Position numbers and translations under genes: made by a program. The notes beneath the pieces were generated by a model, which did no database searches, was not told the origin of the DNA, and worked only from the letters and a program-made list of their open reading frames with translations. Below are positions 1 to 10,530 of a DNA stretch of 64,000 bases, in pieces. The number at the start of each line of letters is the position of its first letter. The first letter of the stretch is position 1. Source of the stretch: Mangrovimicrobium sediminis (GTDB taxonomy: Bacteria > Pseudomonadota > Gammaproteobacteria > Pseudomonadales > Halieaceae); NCBI RefSeq assembly GCF_004745945.1, contig NZ_SRLE01000009.1, forward strand, positions 62,001 through 126,000, in the 5' to 3' direction.

Positions 1-1650
<1,650 letters not shown>

Positions 1651-1656
1651 CCCGCC

Positions 1657-2631
1657 ATGCCCGAAAAACTGGTCGCCGTCGTTGTCACGTTCAATCGCCT
1701 GGAAAAGCTGCGTACGGCGCTCGAACACACGCTGGGACAGGGGTTTTACCGCGTCGTGGTGGTGGACAACTGCTCCACCGACGGCACCGCCGACTGGCTG
1801 GCCGGGCTGCAGGCGCCGGAGCTGGTGGTGCTGCGTAACGCGCGCAACCTGGGCGGCGCCGGCGGCTTCCACCGCGGCTTCGACTACGCCGCCAGGGAAC
1901 TGCCCGAAGCGCAGTGGCTGGTGTGTTTCGATGACGACGCCTACCCCGAGGCGGACGTGGTGGCACAGTTCGAGGCGCTGCAGATTCCGCCACAGGTCGG
2001 CAGCCTGGGCGCCGCCGTGTACCTGCCGGACGGCCGCATCAGCGAGATGAACCGGCCCAGCCGCAACCCGTTCTGGCACCTGCGTGAATTCTTCGGCGCC
2101 GCGGGCCGCGGTCGCCACGGCTTTCACCTGGGCGACGGCGACTACCACAGCGCGCAGCCGGTCAGCGCGGATGCTTCGTCTTTCGTCGGCTGCTTCATCC
2201 GCCTGGACCTGGTGCGCGAAGGCGCCATCGGCCTGCCGCGTGCGGAGCTGTTCATCTACGCCGACGACATCATCTACCTGCTGCAATTGCGCCGCGCGGG
2301 CTTCCAGCACTGGTTCGTACCGAACCTGCGGTTCGTGCACGACTGCGCAACCCTGGTCAACCAGTTAGACGTGTACCGGCCGCTGTGGAAGGTCTACTAC
2401 ACCTACCGCAATCGCCTGGAGCTCTACCGCATCGCCTCGGGCTGGTTCTACCCGCTGATCCTGCTGGTGAAAATCCCGGGGTTTTTCCTGAGTGTGCGCC
2501 ACTACGAGCCGCACGAGCGCGGAACGTTCCTGCGGGTGACCGCGCGGGCGGTATGGGATGGTGTGTTGCGCAACTACCGCAAGACCCACGAGCAGGTACT
2601 CGGGTTCAGCCGCGTCGAGGCGCAGCCCTAG
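1657..2631 (+). CDS. Family 2 glycosyltransferase
   Basis: 324-residue GT-A fold glycosyltransferase. Seen: N-terminal VAVVVTFNRLEKL, nucleotide-binding VVDNCSTDGTADWLA, NLGGAGGFHRGFDYA, and the metal-binding acidic cluster CFDDDAYPEADV. The NxGGAGGFxxG segment is shared by rhamnosyl- and galactofuranosyl-transferases of the GT2 family. Because glf lies 6 bases upstream, a galactofuranosyltransferase role is a reasonable inference, not proven. The C-terminal region has an aromatic and hydrophobic stretch near residues 260-290 that may associate with the membrane. Its last four bases overlap the end of the convergent ABC ATPase gene. Confidence 0.88.
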   Translation: MPEKLVAVVVTFNRLEKLRTALEHTLGQGFYRVVVVDNCSTDGTADWLAGLQAPELVVLRNARNLGGAGGFHRGFDYAARELPEAQWLVCFDDDAYPEADVVAQFEALQIPPQVGSLGAAVYLPDGRISEMNRPSRNPFWHLREFFGAAGRGRHGFHLGDGDYHSAQPVSADASSFVGCFIRLDLVREGAIGLPRAELFIYADDIIYLLQLRRAGFQHWFVPNLRFVHDCATLVNQLDVYRPLWKVYYTYRNRLELYRIASGWFYPLILLVKIPGFFLSVRHYEPHERGTFLRVTARAVWDGVLRNYRKTHEQVLGFSRVEAQP

Positions 2632-3335
2632 CGCATGCTCGCGCGGTAAAGATCGAGGACCTCGCCGGGCTCGCCGGCGGCGCAGACCCGGCCCTGGTCT
2701 ATCCACAACACGCGGTCGCACAGGTCGGTGATCTGGCCTTCAGAGTGGGATACGAAGACCACCGTCTGGTCGCCGCAGATGCGATCCTTCATCGCCTTCT
2801 CCGCCTTCTTGCGGAACTCCGCATCGCCGACGCTGAGAATCTCGTCGACCAGCAGGATATCGACATGGGTGAGCAGGGCCGTAGTGAAACCAAGGCGCGA
2901 CTTCATGCCGGAAGAGTAGGTCTTCACCGGCTCCTCGAAAGAGTCGCCGAGTTCGGAGAATGCCTTGATCTCCTCGAGATAGGTCAGCGCCTGCTGCTTG
3001 CTGGCGCCCTGCAGCATGGCCGAGAGCAGCGCGTTGTCGCGGCCGCTGAGATCCGGCTTGTGGCCCAGGCCAATGGTTAGCAGCGAGGCGGTCTTGCCCG
3101 GGTGGGTGAGAACCTCGCCGCTGGTCGGCGCGAGGATGCCGGCCATGATGCGCAGCATGGTGGTCTTGCCCACGCCGTTGCGACCGATGATACCCAGGGT
3201 CTCGTTCTCGAACAGCTGGAACGACACCGAGCGCAGCACATGGTGCACACCGTGGTCGAAGGTGCCCTTGCTGGTGCGGAAATTGAGCGAGACATCGCGC
3301 AGTTCCAGCATCACTGTCTCGGGGTTCGCCTGCAT
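2628..3335 (-). CDS. ABC transporter ATPase for polysaccharide export (Wzt/KpsT type)
   Basis: 235-residue ATPase subunit that would power export of capsule or O-antigen across the inner membrane. Seen: Walker A GRNGVGKTT (about residues 52-60), signature YSSGMKSRL, Walker B ILLVDEILSVGD and switch His in VSHSE. The LSVGD sequence after Walker B is typical of Wzt/KpsT/TagH-type ATPases. It has no long C-terminal glycan-binding domain, so it resembles KpsT more than the chain-length-sensing Wzt. It starts next to the permease gene, sharing one base, so the two are translationally coupled. It is convergent with the GT2 gene, with a 4-base tail overlap. Confidence 0.92.
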   Translation of the reverse strand: MQANPETVMLELRDVSLNFRTSKGTFDHGVHHVLRSVSFQLFENETLGIIGRNGVGKTTMLRIMAGILAPTSGEVLTHPGKTASLLTIGLGHKPDLSGRDNALLSAMLQGASKQQALTYLEEIKAFSELGDSFEEPVKTYSSGMKSRLGFTTALLTHVDILLVDEILSVGDAEFRKKAEKAMKDRICGDQTVVFVSHSEGQITDLCDRVLWIDQGRVCAAGEPGEVLDLYRASMR

Positions 3336-4114
3336 CAGGTCAGTACCTGCAGGGCGATGAGCTTGCTATACCTGCGCATGTACCACAGCGACAGCACGAT
3401 GGCGACCACCGAGCCCAGGGCGATGACCGCCAGGTGCAGCAGGTCCGGGGCAGTCAGGTGAATCAGCGCCTGGCGGTGGGCGTCGATAATGAACGCCAGC
3501 GGGTTGACCCACAGCAGCATTTCCATTTTCTGCGTATCGCCCAGGGTCCGCACATCCCAGAAGATGCCCGAGGTAAACAGCAGGAAGGTCATGCCCAGGG
3601 GGATGAACTTCTGGAAATCGCGCACCACACAGACCAGGCAGGCGGCGATAAAACCGCAGCCGATGATCATCAGGTAGGTGGTAAGGGCAATCGGCAGCAG
3701 CCACAACCAGCCCAGGCCGGGGCTGACCCCACCCAGCAGCAGGATGACGAACAACAGCAGGTAGATGGTTGACTGCCGGTACAAGCTCTCGTGGATGGCG
3801 GACATCGGGAACAGCGACTTGGGCACGTCGATTTTGCCGATCAGGCCCTGCCCGGCGATGATCGCGCCGGAGGCCTGGATCACCGTTTTGGAGAACCAGA
3901 TAAACGCGAACTTGCCGACCGCCAGGAACAGCACGAAATCGCCGCCCTTGCGCCCGGAGTCGAGGATCATGTTGAACACCACGTAGAACACGCACACCCA
4001 GATCAGCGGCTCCAGGAACCACCACAGGATGCCGAGTTTGAATTTGGCCGCATCCGCCTTGAGCAGCATGCGCGCCTGCACATCTACCAGGCCGAAATAT
4101 TGTGAGAGCGTCAT
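3335..4114 (-). CDS. ABC-2 type polysaccharide export permease (Wzm/KpsM type)
   Basis: 259-residue integral membrane subunit of the polysaccharide exporter. The open frame extends farther upstream into sequence antisense to rsmA; I placed the start at the ATG giving MTLSQYFGLVD because the ABC2_membrane homology begins there. Six hydrophobic segments are visible (for example ILWWFLEPLIWVCVFYVV, STIYLLLFVILLLGG, YLMIIGCGFIAACLVCVV and LAVIALGSVVAIVLSLWYM), with the family-typical WFLEPL near the N-terminus. It pairs with the ATPase gene immediately downstream on the same strand. Confidence 0.9.
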   Translation of the reverse strand: MTLSQYFGLVDVQARMLLKADAAKFKLGILWWFLEPLIWVCVFYVVFNMILDSGRKGGDFVLFLAVGKFAFIWFSKTVIQASGAIIAGQGLIGKIDVPKSLFPMSAIHESLYRQSTIYLLLFVILLLGGVSPGLGWLWLLPIALTTYLMIIGCGFIAACLVCVVRDFQKFIPLGMTFLLFTSGIFWDVRTLGDTQKMEMLLWVNPLAFIIDAHRQALIHLTAPDLLHLAVIALGSVVAIVLSLWYMRRYSKLIALQVLT

Positions 4115-4333
4115 TGCGCGGGTGTCATCGTGAAAATGTCGTTGCCAGGCTGTAGTTGCGAGAGTTCCGAGAGTTCCGAGGCTTGCGCGAGTTAAGAGAG
4201 CTGCGAGCACGTTCGCAGTGCGCGAAACCCCGTTCCTCCACCCCTTGCGGCGCGCGCAAGTGTAACAGAAATGCAAAGCCCGGCGCAGCGCGTGCGCATC
4301 GCGCCCGCGGCGATACGCCGGTACAATGGTCGC

Positions 4334-5128
4334 ATGCCTGCCAAGCCCGCCAGCCTCCGACCGCGCAAGCGTTTCGGCCAGAATTTCCTCACCGACCACG
4401 GTGTGATCGAGGCGATCGCGGCGGCGATCCACCCGAGCGAGACGGATCACCTGGTGGAAATCGGCCCCGGCCGTGGCGCCCTCACCGAGGCCCTCGCCCC
4501 CAGCGGCTGCCGCCTGGACGTGGTCGAACTGGACCGCGACCTGGTACCCGGCCTGCTCGCGGCCTTCAGCATCTACCCCGGGTTCAAACTGCACCAGGCG
4601 GATGCCCTGCAGGTGGACTACCACGCGCTGGCCGCACCCGGCGAGCAACTGCGGGTGGTCGGCAACCTGCCCTATAACATTTCCACCCCGTTGATCTTCC
4701 ACCTGCTGGGGCAGCGCGAGTGCATTCTCGACATGCACTTCATGCTGCAACTGGAGGTGGTCGAAAGGCTAGCCGCGGCGCCCGGCAGCAAGGACTGGGG
4801 CCGGCTGGGCATCATGGCGCAGTACCACTGCGAGGTAGAGCAGTTGTTCGAGGTGCCGCCGGAGGCGTTCTTCCCGCCGCCCAAGGTGCGCTCGGCCATC
4901 GTGCGCCTGGTGCCGCGGGCCAGCTCCCCCTGGCCCGCCTGCGACGAGCAGCGCCTGCGCGCGGTGGTACAGGCGGCCTTCGCCCAGCGGCGCAAGACCT
5001 TGCGAAACAACCTCAAAGGGCTTATAGATATGCACGCCCTGGAGGCGATCGGTATCGACCCGGGGTCGCGCGCCGAGACCCTGGAACTGGCCCAATTCAT
5101 CGACCTTACCAACGCGATCCATGGCTGA
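4334..5128 (+). CDS. rsmA: 16S rRNA (adenine1518/1519-N6)-dimethyltransferase
   Basis: Dimethylates two adjacent adenines in the 3' hairpin of 16S rRNA late in 30S assembly. 264 residues. Seen: N-terminal KRFGQNFLTD, SAM motif I EIGPGRGALTEALA, acidic motif VVELDRDLVPGL, and catalytic motif IV NLPYNISTPLI. The frame is open upstream; the ATG at 4334 yields the canonical MPAK...RKRFGQNFL N-terminus. It overlaps apaG by 8 bases, the conserved rsmA-apaG-apaH order of gammaproteobacteria, although the usual surA-pdxA genes are replaced upstream by the polysaccharide exporter on the opposite strand. Confidence 0.97.
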   Translation: MPAKPASLRPRKRFGQNFLTDHGVIEAIAAAIHPSETDHLVEIGPGRGALTEALAPSGCRLDVVELDRDLVPGLLAAFSIYPGFKLHQADALQVDYHALAAPGEQLRVVGNLPYNISTPLIFHLLGQRECILDMHFMLQLEVVERLAAAPGSKDWGRLGIMAQYHCEVEQLFEVPPEAFFPPPKVRSAIVRLVPRASSPWPACDEQRLRAVVQAAFAQRRKTLRNNLKGLIDMHALEAIGIDPGSRAETLELAQFIDLTNAIHG

Positions 5129-5534
5129 ATTCGAGTTCAATCCCTCTCTGGTCAACGTCGAGGTAGCCACAGCCTACCTCCCCGGTCACTCCGACCCGGA
5201 GGAAGACCAGTACACCTTCGCCTACACCATCACCATCAGCAACGCCGGCGACCGGCCGGTACAGCTGCTCTCCCGCCACTGGGTGATCACCGACGCCGAC
5301 AACCTGGTGCAGGAAGTGCGCGGTGAGGGCGTGGTCGGCGAACAGCCGGTGATCGAGCCCGGCGACTATTTCCGCTACACCAGTGGCACCACCCTGAACA
5401 CCCCCGTCGGATTCATGGAGGGTTCCTACTTCATGGTGGCCTGGGACGAGGACGACGACCCGGAAGACGCACCGGAGAAATTCCAGGTCCCGATTCCCGC
5501 CTTCACGCTGCACACCCCCACCGCACTGAACTGA
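5121..5534 (+). CDS. apaG: ApaG family protein (Co2+/Mg2+ efflux-associated)
   Basis: 137-residue single-domain ApaG protein with a fibronectin-III/immunoglobulin-like fold. Typical motifs are visible: AYTITISNAGDRPVQLLSRH, WVITDADN, VRGEGVVGEQPVIEPGDYF, and the YTSGTTLNTPVGFMEGSYFM segment. Its biochemical role is unclear; it is linked genetically to Co2+ resistance and Mg2+ efflux. It starts within the last codons of rsmA and ends 4 bases before apaH, so it sits in a translationally coupled operon. Confidence 0.96.
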   Translation: MAEFEFNPSLVNVEVATAYLPGHSDPEEDQYTFAYTITISNAGDRPVQLLSRHWVITDADNLVQEVRGEGVVGEQPVIEPGDYFRYTSGTTLNTPVGFMEGSYFMVAWDEDDDPEDAPEKFQVPIPAFTLHTPTALN

Positions 5535-5538
5535 GCGC

Positions 5539-6408
5539 ATGGCCACCTACGCCGTCGGCGATATCCAGGGTTGCCTGCAACCCCTCAAGACCCTGCTGCG
5601 CGCGGTGGATTTCAACCCCTCGCGCGACGTGCTGTGGTCGGTGGGCGACGTGGTCAACCGCGGGCCGCGCTGCCTGAAGACCCTGCGCTTCCTGTACAGC
5701 ATGCGCGATGCCCTGGTGCTGGTACTGGGCAACCACGACCTGCACCTGCTGGCGGTCGCCGCCGGGGTGCGCCCGCCGTCGAAGAGCGACACCCTGGACA
5801 AGATCCTCGCCGCACCGGACCGCGACCAGCTGCTCAACTGGCTGCTGCATCGCCCGCTGCTGCACCGGGAGAAGGGCTACACGCTGGTGCACGCCGGCAT
5901 CCCGCCGCAGTGGAGCATTCCCTACGCCATCGGCCGCGCGCGCGAGGTGGAACTGGCCCTGCAAAGCCCGGAATGCACCAGCTTCCTGCGCAACATGTAC
6001 GGCAACGAGCCGAATTTGTGGACGGAAGACCTGACCGGTATGGACCGCCTGCGCGTGATCACCAACTACTTGACGCGGATGCGCTACTGCACGCCGCAGG
6101 GGGCGCTGGACCTGAAGAGTAAAGGTCCGAAGCCCGATCCGGATGTGGGCAACGTCGCCCCCTGGTTCAGCCACCCGCAGCGCGCGGCGGCGGGCGAGAA
6201 AATCCTGTTCGGCCACTGGGCGTCCCTGGAAGGGTCCACGGACGTGCCCAACGTCATCGGCCTCGACTCCGGCTGCGTTTGGGGCGGTGCGCTGTCGCTG
6301 TACTGCCTGGAGACCGGCGAAATGCTGCGCTGCCGCTGCCGCGGCGGCAAGTGTCGCGACACCGACGGCACGGTACAGCGATTCCCCGGCGCCCTGCGCG
6401 CCAGTTAA
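5539..6408 (+). CDS. apaH: Symmetrical bis(5'-nucleosyl)-tetraphosphatase
   Basis: Hydrolyses Ap4A symmetrically to two ADP, keeping alarmone levels low and removing Np4 RNA caps. 289 residues of the calcineurin-like metallophosphatase family. Metal-binding motifs seen in order: GDIQG (residues 7-11), GDVVNRGP and LGNHD with the following HLL, then the C-terminal GHWASLEG and GLDSGCVWGG. Fourth gene-order hallmark of the rsmA-apaG-apaH block. The C-terminal tail is Arg/Cys rich (RCRCRGGKC). Confidence 0.96.
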   Translation: MATYAVGDIQGCLQPLKTLLRAVDFNPSRDVLWSVGDVVNRGPRCLKTLRFLYSMRDALVLVLGNHDLHLLAVAAGVRPPSKSDTLDKILAAPDRDQLLNWLLHRPLLHREKGYTLVHAGIPPQWSIPYAIGRAREVELALQSPECTSFLRNMYGNEPNLWTEDLTGMDRLRVITNYLTRMRYCTPQGALDLKSKGPKPDPDVGNVAPWFSHPQRAAAGEKILFGHWASLEGSTDVPNVIGLDSGCVWGGALSLYCLETGEMLRCRCRGGKCRDTDGTVQRFPGALRAS

Positions 6409-6417
6409 ACTGCCGCC

Positions 6418-7659
6418 ATGGATATCTACCTCGTCGGCGGCGCCGTGCGCGACGCGCTGCTCGGCTACACACCGCTGGAACCCCACGAACGTGACTGGGT
6501 GGTGGTCGGCGCCACCCCGCAGGCCATGCTCGACCTCGGCTACCGCCAGGTGGGGCGCGACTTCCCGGTCTTCCTGCACCCCGAGACCGGCGACGAATAC
6601 GCCCTGGCGCGCACCGAGCGCAAGCGCGGGCACGGCCACACCGGCTTCAGCATCGACTGCGACCCCGCGGTCACCCTGGAAGAGGACCTGCTGCGCCGCG
6701 ACCTGACCATCAACGCCATGGCGCAGACCCCGGACGGTGACATCGTCGATCCCTACGGCGGCCGCGCCGACCTCGAGGCGCGCCTGTTGCGGCATGTCTC
6801 CGAGGCCTTCACCGAGGACCCGCTGCGCGTGCTGCGCACCGCGCGCTTTGCCGCGCGCTTCGCCCACCTGGGATTTCGCGTCGCCGAGGAGACCAACGCG
6901 CTGATGGCGCAGATTGTCGCCGACGGGGAACTGGAACACCTGAGTGCCGAGCGCGTGTGGCGGGAACTCGAGCGCGCCCTGGGCGAGCGCAACCCGGATG
7001 TGTTCGTGGAAGTGCTGCGCGCCTGCGGTGCCCTGCAGGCCCTGCTGCCGGAAGTGGAGGCACTGTTCGGCGTACCGCAGAGCGTGGAGTACCACCCGGA
7101 GGTGGATACCGGCGTGCACACCCTGCTCTGCCTGCAGCAGGCGGTGCGCCTGGGCGGCGGCAGCGAGGTGCGTTTCGCGGCGCTGGTGCACGACCTGGGC
7201 AAGGGAATCACACCGCAGGCGGAATGGCCCCGGCACATCGCCCACGAACGGCGCGGTCTGCCCCTGGTACGCGCCGTCTGCGAGCGCCTGAAAGCGCCCA
7301 ACGCCTACCGCGAGCTGGCGCTGGCGGTGTGCGAACACCACCTGAACTGTCACCGCGCACGGGAGCTGCGCGGCAAGACCCTGCTCAAGCTGTTCCAGGC
7401 CACCGGCGCCCTGCGCCAGCCCGCGCGCTTCGAGCAGTTCCTGCTCGCCTGCGAGTCAGATGCCCGCGGGCGCACCGGTCGTGAGGATGAACCCTACCCG
7501 CAGGCCGACTACCTGCGCGCCGCCCTGGCGCTGGTGCAGGATGTCGATGCCGCGCAGTTTGCGGCGGCGGGACTCGAGGGCAAGGCAATCGGCGAGGCGA
7601 TCGCCGCGGAGCGCACGCGCCGGTTGGAGGCGCACCGCGCGGCTTGTGCCGGAGGCTAG
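6418..7659 (+). CDS. cca: CCA tRNA nucleotidyltransferase with HD domain
   Basis: Adds and repairs the 3' CCA end of tRNAs. 413 residues, the length of E. coli Cca. Seen: N-terminal [13 protein letters not shown], catalytic ERDWVVVG (D-x-D-type carboxylates with DWVVVG), [25 protein letters not shown], and the C-terminal HD phosphohydrolase motif ALVHDLGKG at about residue 258, characteristic of the gammaproteobacterial multifunctional enzyme with phosphatase and 2',3'-cyclic phosphodiesterase activities. It follows apaH by 9 bases and is convergent with folK. Confidence 0.96.
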   Translation: MDIYLVGGAVRDALLGYTPLEPHERDWVVVGATPQAMLDLGYRQVGRDFPVFLHPETGDEYALARTERKRGHGHTGFSIDCDPAVTLEEDLLRRDLTINAMAQTPDGDIVDPYGGRADLEARLLRHVSEAFTEDPLRVLRTARFAARFAHLGFRVAEETNALMAQIVADGELEHLSAERVWRELERALGERNPDVFVEVLRACGALQALLPEVEALFGVPQSVEYHPEVDTGVHTLLCLQQAVRLGGGSEVRFAALVHDLGKGITPQAEWPRHIAHERRGLPLVRAVCERLKAPNAYRELALAVCEHHLNCHRARELRGKTLLKLFQATGALRQPARFEQFLLACESDARGRTGREDEPYPQADYLRAALALVQDVDAAQFAAAGLEGKAIGEAIAAERTRRLEAHRAACAGG

Positions 7660-7680
7660 CGCGTCCGGGCGCGCCAGGAA

Positions 7681-8181
7681 CTAAAGCGGCCGCCCGCGCC
7701 AGGAATAAACCGCCGGGCGCAGGCCCCCATCGTCGCCGAAGGCCCGCCACAGGCTGGCATAGCTGCGGCCATCCAGCGGGTGGCACAGATCGGGGACCAG
7801 ATCGGCCATCGGCCGCAGCACAAAGGCACGATTCAGCAACTCCCCGCGCGGCAGTTCGACACCGTCGATAACACCGGTGAGGTCGTCGTAGGTCAGGATG
7901 TCGATGTCCAGCTGGCGCGGGGCGAAGCGCGGGGCGTCCGCGGCGCGGCCGTGGGCCATCTCGATGGCGCGCAGGCGGCGGGCCAGTTCACCCACACTTA
8001 AAGTGGTCTCGACACCGACTACCAGGTTATAGAAGGGCTGGCCGTCGAACCCTACGGCGGGGCAGTCGTACACCGGAGAGATCGCCAGCTCACCGAACAG
8101 CTCCGCCAGCGCGTCCAGGCCCGCCGCGATGTAGCGTTCGCGCTCGACATTGCTGCCCAGGCCGAGGAAAACCTGCGCCAT
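7681..8181 (-). CDS. folK: 6-hydroxymethyl-7,8-dihydropterin pyrophosphokinase
   Basis: Transfers pyrophosphate from ATP to 6-hydroxymethyl-dihydropterin in folate synthesis. 166 residues. Seen: N-terminal FLGLGSNVERE, YNLVVGVET, and the family signature APRQLDIDIL with the preceding R..RFAPR, followed by LPRGELLNRAFVLRPMADL. It begins at the base where folB ends, so the two consecutive folate steps are coupled. The two gene products act in sequence: FolB supplies the pterin that FolK activates. Confidence 0.95.
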   Translation of the reverse strand: MAQVFLGLGSNVERERYIAAGLDALAELFGELAISPVYDCPAVGFDGQPFYNLVVGVETTLSVGELARRLRAIEMAHGRAADAPRFAPRQLDIDILTYDDLTGVIDGVELPRGELLNRAFVLRPMADLVPDLCHPLDGRSYASLWRAFGDDGGLRPAVYSWRGRPL

Positions 8182-8528
8182 CAGGGCCGCTCGATGATCA
8201 CGCCCACGTCGTCGGCCATGGCCACCGCCCCGGGCTTGGAGACGCGCAGGCGCAGCCAGGGGATGCCGAACTCCGCAATCACCAGTTCGGCGACCCGTTC
8301 GGCGAGGGTTTCGATCAGTTGGAACTGGCTGTCAGCGACGTAAGCCAGCACACGCTGGGAGATGGCGTCGTAATCCACCGCCTCGGCGATGCCGTCGGTG
8401 GCGGCCGCGGCGCGATTGTCGCTGGCCAGGTCCAGGTCGAGCACCAGGGGCTGGCGGATGTTGCGCTCCCAGTCGTAGACGCCGATTACCGCCTCGGTGC
8501 GCAACCCACGTATATAGACGATGTCCAT
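8181..8528 (-). CDS. folB: Dihydroneopterin aldolase
   Basis: Aldolase of folate synthesis that cleaves dihydroneopterin to 6-hydroxymethyl-dihydropterin and glycolaldehyde. 115 residues from the ATG at 8528; the longer open frame upstream is antisense or out-of-frame to tsaD. Seen: IVYIRGLRTEAVIGVYDWER, VDYDAISQRVLAYV, FQLIETLAERVAE and the C-terminal LRLRVSKPGAV. Its ATG overlaps the tsaD stop (TGATG), so translation is coupled to tsaD. In many relatives plsY lies between folB and tsaD; here it is absent. Confidence 0.95.
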   Translation of the reverse strand: MDIVYIRGLRTEAVIGVYDWERNIRQPLVLDLDLASDNRAAAATDGIAEAVDYDAISQRVLAYVADSQFQLIETLAERVAELVIAEFGIPWLRLRVSKPGAVAMADDVGVIIERP

Positions 8529-9565
8529 CAGGCGGCGCCCTCCAGCGGCGGCAACTCTTCCATCGGCCAGCGCGGACGCACGGCAGTATCTGCGTCGTCG
8601 CGCTGCCCGGCGGCCAGGCGCTGGGCACCGGCAAAGGCGATCATCGCGCCGTTGTCGGTACAGAAGCGCGGCGCCGGGTAGAACACCCGGGCGCGCTCCC
8701 TGGCCAGGGCCTCGGTGAGGGAGGCGCGCAGGTTGCGGTTGGCGCTCACCCCGCCGGCGATGACCAGGGTTTTCAGCCCCTCCTGGCGCAACGCCCGGCG
8801 GCACTTGATGACCAGGGTGTCGACCACCGCGTCCTCGAAGGCGCGGGCGATGTCGCGGCAGTCCTTCTCGCTGGGCCCGCCGGCGGCGCGGCAGTCCTCC
8901 ACCGTGTTCAGGGCGTAAGTCTTGAGGCCGCTGAAACTGAAATCCAGCCCGGGTTTGCCGACCATGGGGCGCGGGAAGTCGAAGCGCGCGGGGTCGCCCT
9001 CAGCGGCCAGGCGGGCGATATGCGGACCGCCCGGGTAGGGCAGGCCGAGCAGCTTGGCGGTCTTGTCGAAGGCCTCGCCGGCGGCGTCGTCCAGGGATTC
9101 GCCGAGCAGGCGGTAGCGGCCGATGCCATCGACCCGCACCAGTTGGGTGTGGCCGCCGGAGACCAGCAGGGCGACAAAGGGGAATTCCGGGCGCTCATCC
9201 TCGAGCATGGGTGCCAGCAGGTGGCCTTCCATGTGGTGCACGCCCAGCGCCGGCACCCCCCAGCCCCAGGCTAGGGCGCGGGCCAGGGTGGCGCCGACCA
9301 TCAGTGCGCCGACCAGGCCGGGCCCCGCGGTGTAGGCGACGCCGTCGAGGTCCGCGCCGGCGACTCCGGCGCTGCGCAGTACTTCCTCGACCATCGGCAG
9401 GGTCTTGCGCACGTGGTCGCGGGAGGCCAGTTCCGGCACCACGCCGCCGTACTCGACATGGATATCGACCTGGCTGTACAGGGCATCCGCGAGCAGGCCG
9501 CGCTCGCTGTCGAACAGCGCCACGCCGGTTTCGTCGCAGGAGGTTTCCAGGCCCAGAACGAGCAT
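8528..9565 (-). CDS. tsaD: tRNA threonylcarbamoyladenosine synthase component TsaD
   Basis: Transfers threonylcarbamoyl from threonylcarbamoyl-AMP to A37 of ANN-decoding tRNAs, with TsaB and TsaE. 345 residues from the ATG at 9565 (the longer frame adds 24 residues with no family match). Seen: [41 protein letters not shown], metal-binding [38 protein letters not shown] and [13 protein letters not shown]. It is divergent from rpsU across a 205-base spacer, the arrangement conserved in gammaproteobacteria. Confidence 0.96.
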   Translation of the reverse strand: MLVLGLETSCDETGVALFDSERGLLADALYSQVDIHVEYGGVVPELASRDHVRKTLPMVEEVLRSAGVAGADLDGVAYTAGPGLVGALMVGATLARALAWGWGVPALGVHHMEGHLLAPMLEDERPEFPFVALLVSGGHTQLVRVDGIGRYRLLGESLDDAAGEAFDKTAKLLGLPYPGGPHIARLAAEGDPARFDFPRPMVGKPGLDFSFSGLKTYALNTVEDCRAAGGPSEKDCRDIARAFEDAVVDTLVIKCRRALRQEGLKTLVIAGGVSANRNLRASLTEALARERARVFYPAPRFCTDNGAMIAFAGAQRLAAGQRDDADTAVRPRWPMEELPPLEGAA

Positions 9566-9667
9566 AGTTGGTGTCCGGATTCGATTTCCGGCGCATGATA
9601 CTGGCTGCCCCGGGGGCAAACCAGCGGGTTTGGCCATTTTTTACCCAATCCGCCCCTCGCAGGGCCT

Positions 9668-9696
9668 TTGCAAAGGGGTCCGCTTGAGTATAGAAT
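9668..9696 (+). promoter_or_regulatory. Sigma-70 type promoter for the rpsU operon
   Basis: TTGCAA at 9668-9673 and TAGAAT at 9691-9696 are separated by 17 bases. The element lies 75 bases ahead of the rpsU start in the tsaD/rpsU divergent spacer. Seen in sequence only; the transcription start is not known. Confidence 0.6.
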
Positions 9697-9770
9697 GCGC
9701 GCCCTTTCAGGTGATTGCCGGCCCCGCGGGCCGCCGGTCCCGCGGAATCAACGAGACAGGTAGAAACTGA

Positions 9771-9986
9771 ATGCCACACATCAAGGTTAAGGAAAACGAG
9801 CCTTTCGACGTCGCCCTGCGCCGCTTCAAGCGCTCCTGCGAGAAAGCCGGCATCCTGGCTGAGGTGCGCAAGCGCGAGCACTACGAGAAGCCGACCACCG
9901 TGCGCAAGCGCGCCGCGGCTGCAGCCGTCAAGCGTCACGCCAAGAAGCTGGCCCGGGAAAACCGCAAGCGCGTCCGCCTCTACTGA
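9771..9986 (+). CDS. rpsU: 30S ribosomal protein S21
   Basis: 71-residue basic small-subunit protein that helps base-pairing between mRNA leaders and the 16S 3' end. The sequence starts [20 protein letters not shown] and ends with a Lys/Arg-rich tail ([14 protein letters not shown]), the standard S21 form. First gene of the classical macromolecular synthesis operon rpsU-dnaG-rpoD; here yqeY follows 18 bases later, as in pseudomonads. Confidence 0.98.
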   Translation: MPHIKVKENEPFDVALRRFKRSCEKAGILAEVRKREHYEKPTTVRKRAAAAAVKRHAKKLARENRKRVRLY

Positions 9987-10004
9987 GGTCGACGCAGGAC
10001 CCCC

Positions 10005-10460
10005 ATGTCTGACCAGTCCATCCTGGCGAGCGTCAAGGCCGAGCAGAAAGCGGCCATGAAGGCCCGCGACAAGGAGCGACTGGCGACCATCCGGCTGATC
10101 CAGGCCGAATTCAAACGCATCGAAGTCGACGAGCGCGTCGAAGTCGATGACGCGCGCGCCCTCGCGGTGCTCGACAAAATGGTCAAGCAGCGCCGCGACT
10201 CCGCCCAGCAGTATCTCGACGCTGGTCGCCAGGACCTGGCCGACCAGGAAAACGGCGAGATCGCGGTGCTCCAGGAATTCCTCCCCGCCCAACTGGGCGA
10301 GGACGAGATCAACACCCTGATCGACGAGGCCATCGCCGCCTCCGGCGCCAGCGGCATGCAGGCCATGGGCGCGGTCATGGGCCAGCTCAAGCCCAAGGTA
10401 CAGGGCCGCGCCGACATGGGCGCCGTCAGCGCCCTGGTCAAGGCCCGCCTCGCCTCGTAA
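10005..10460 (+). CDS. yqeY: GatB/YqeY domain protein
   Basis: 151-residue protein of the GatB/YqeY family, an alpha-helical domain shared with the tail of the amidotransferase subunit GatB; such proteins bind tRNA-like ligands but a precise role is unknown. Seen: KAAMKARDKERLATIRLIQA, KMVKQRRDSAQQYLDAGRQD, EIAVLQEFLPAQLGEDEI and GQLKPKVQGRADMGAVS, all family-typical. It sits between rpsU and dnaG on the same strand and is likely co-transcribed. Confidence 0.93.
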   Translation: MSDQSILASVKAEQKAAMKARDKERLATIRLIQAEFKRIEVDERVEVDDARALAVLDKMVKQRRDSAQQYLDAGRQDLADQENGEIAVLQEFLPAQLGEDEINTLIDEAIAASGASGMQAMGAVMGQLKPKVQGRADMGAVSALVKARLAS

Positions 10461-10530
10461 AGCCGGCCATCAATCAAAGTCTCCTCTGACCCCACTTTTA
10501 TTGGTGGCGGGGCTGGTGGTTCAATAGCGT

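Noticed and set aside
5503-7353. 616-codon minus-strand frame across apaH and cca
   Set aside because: Antisense to two firm housekeeping genes; low-complexity Gln/Ala/His/Val-rich peptide.
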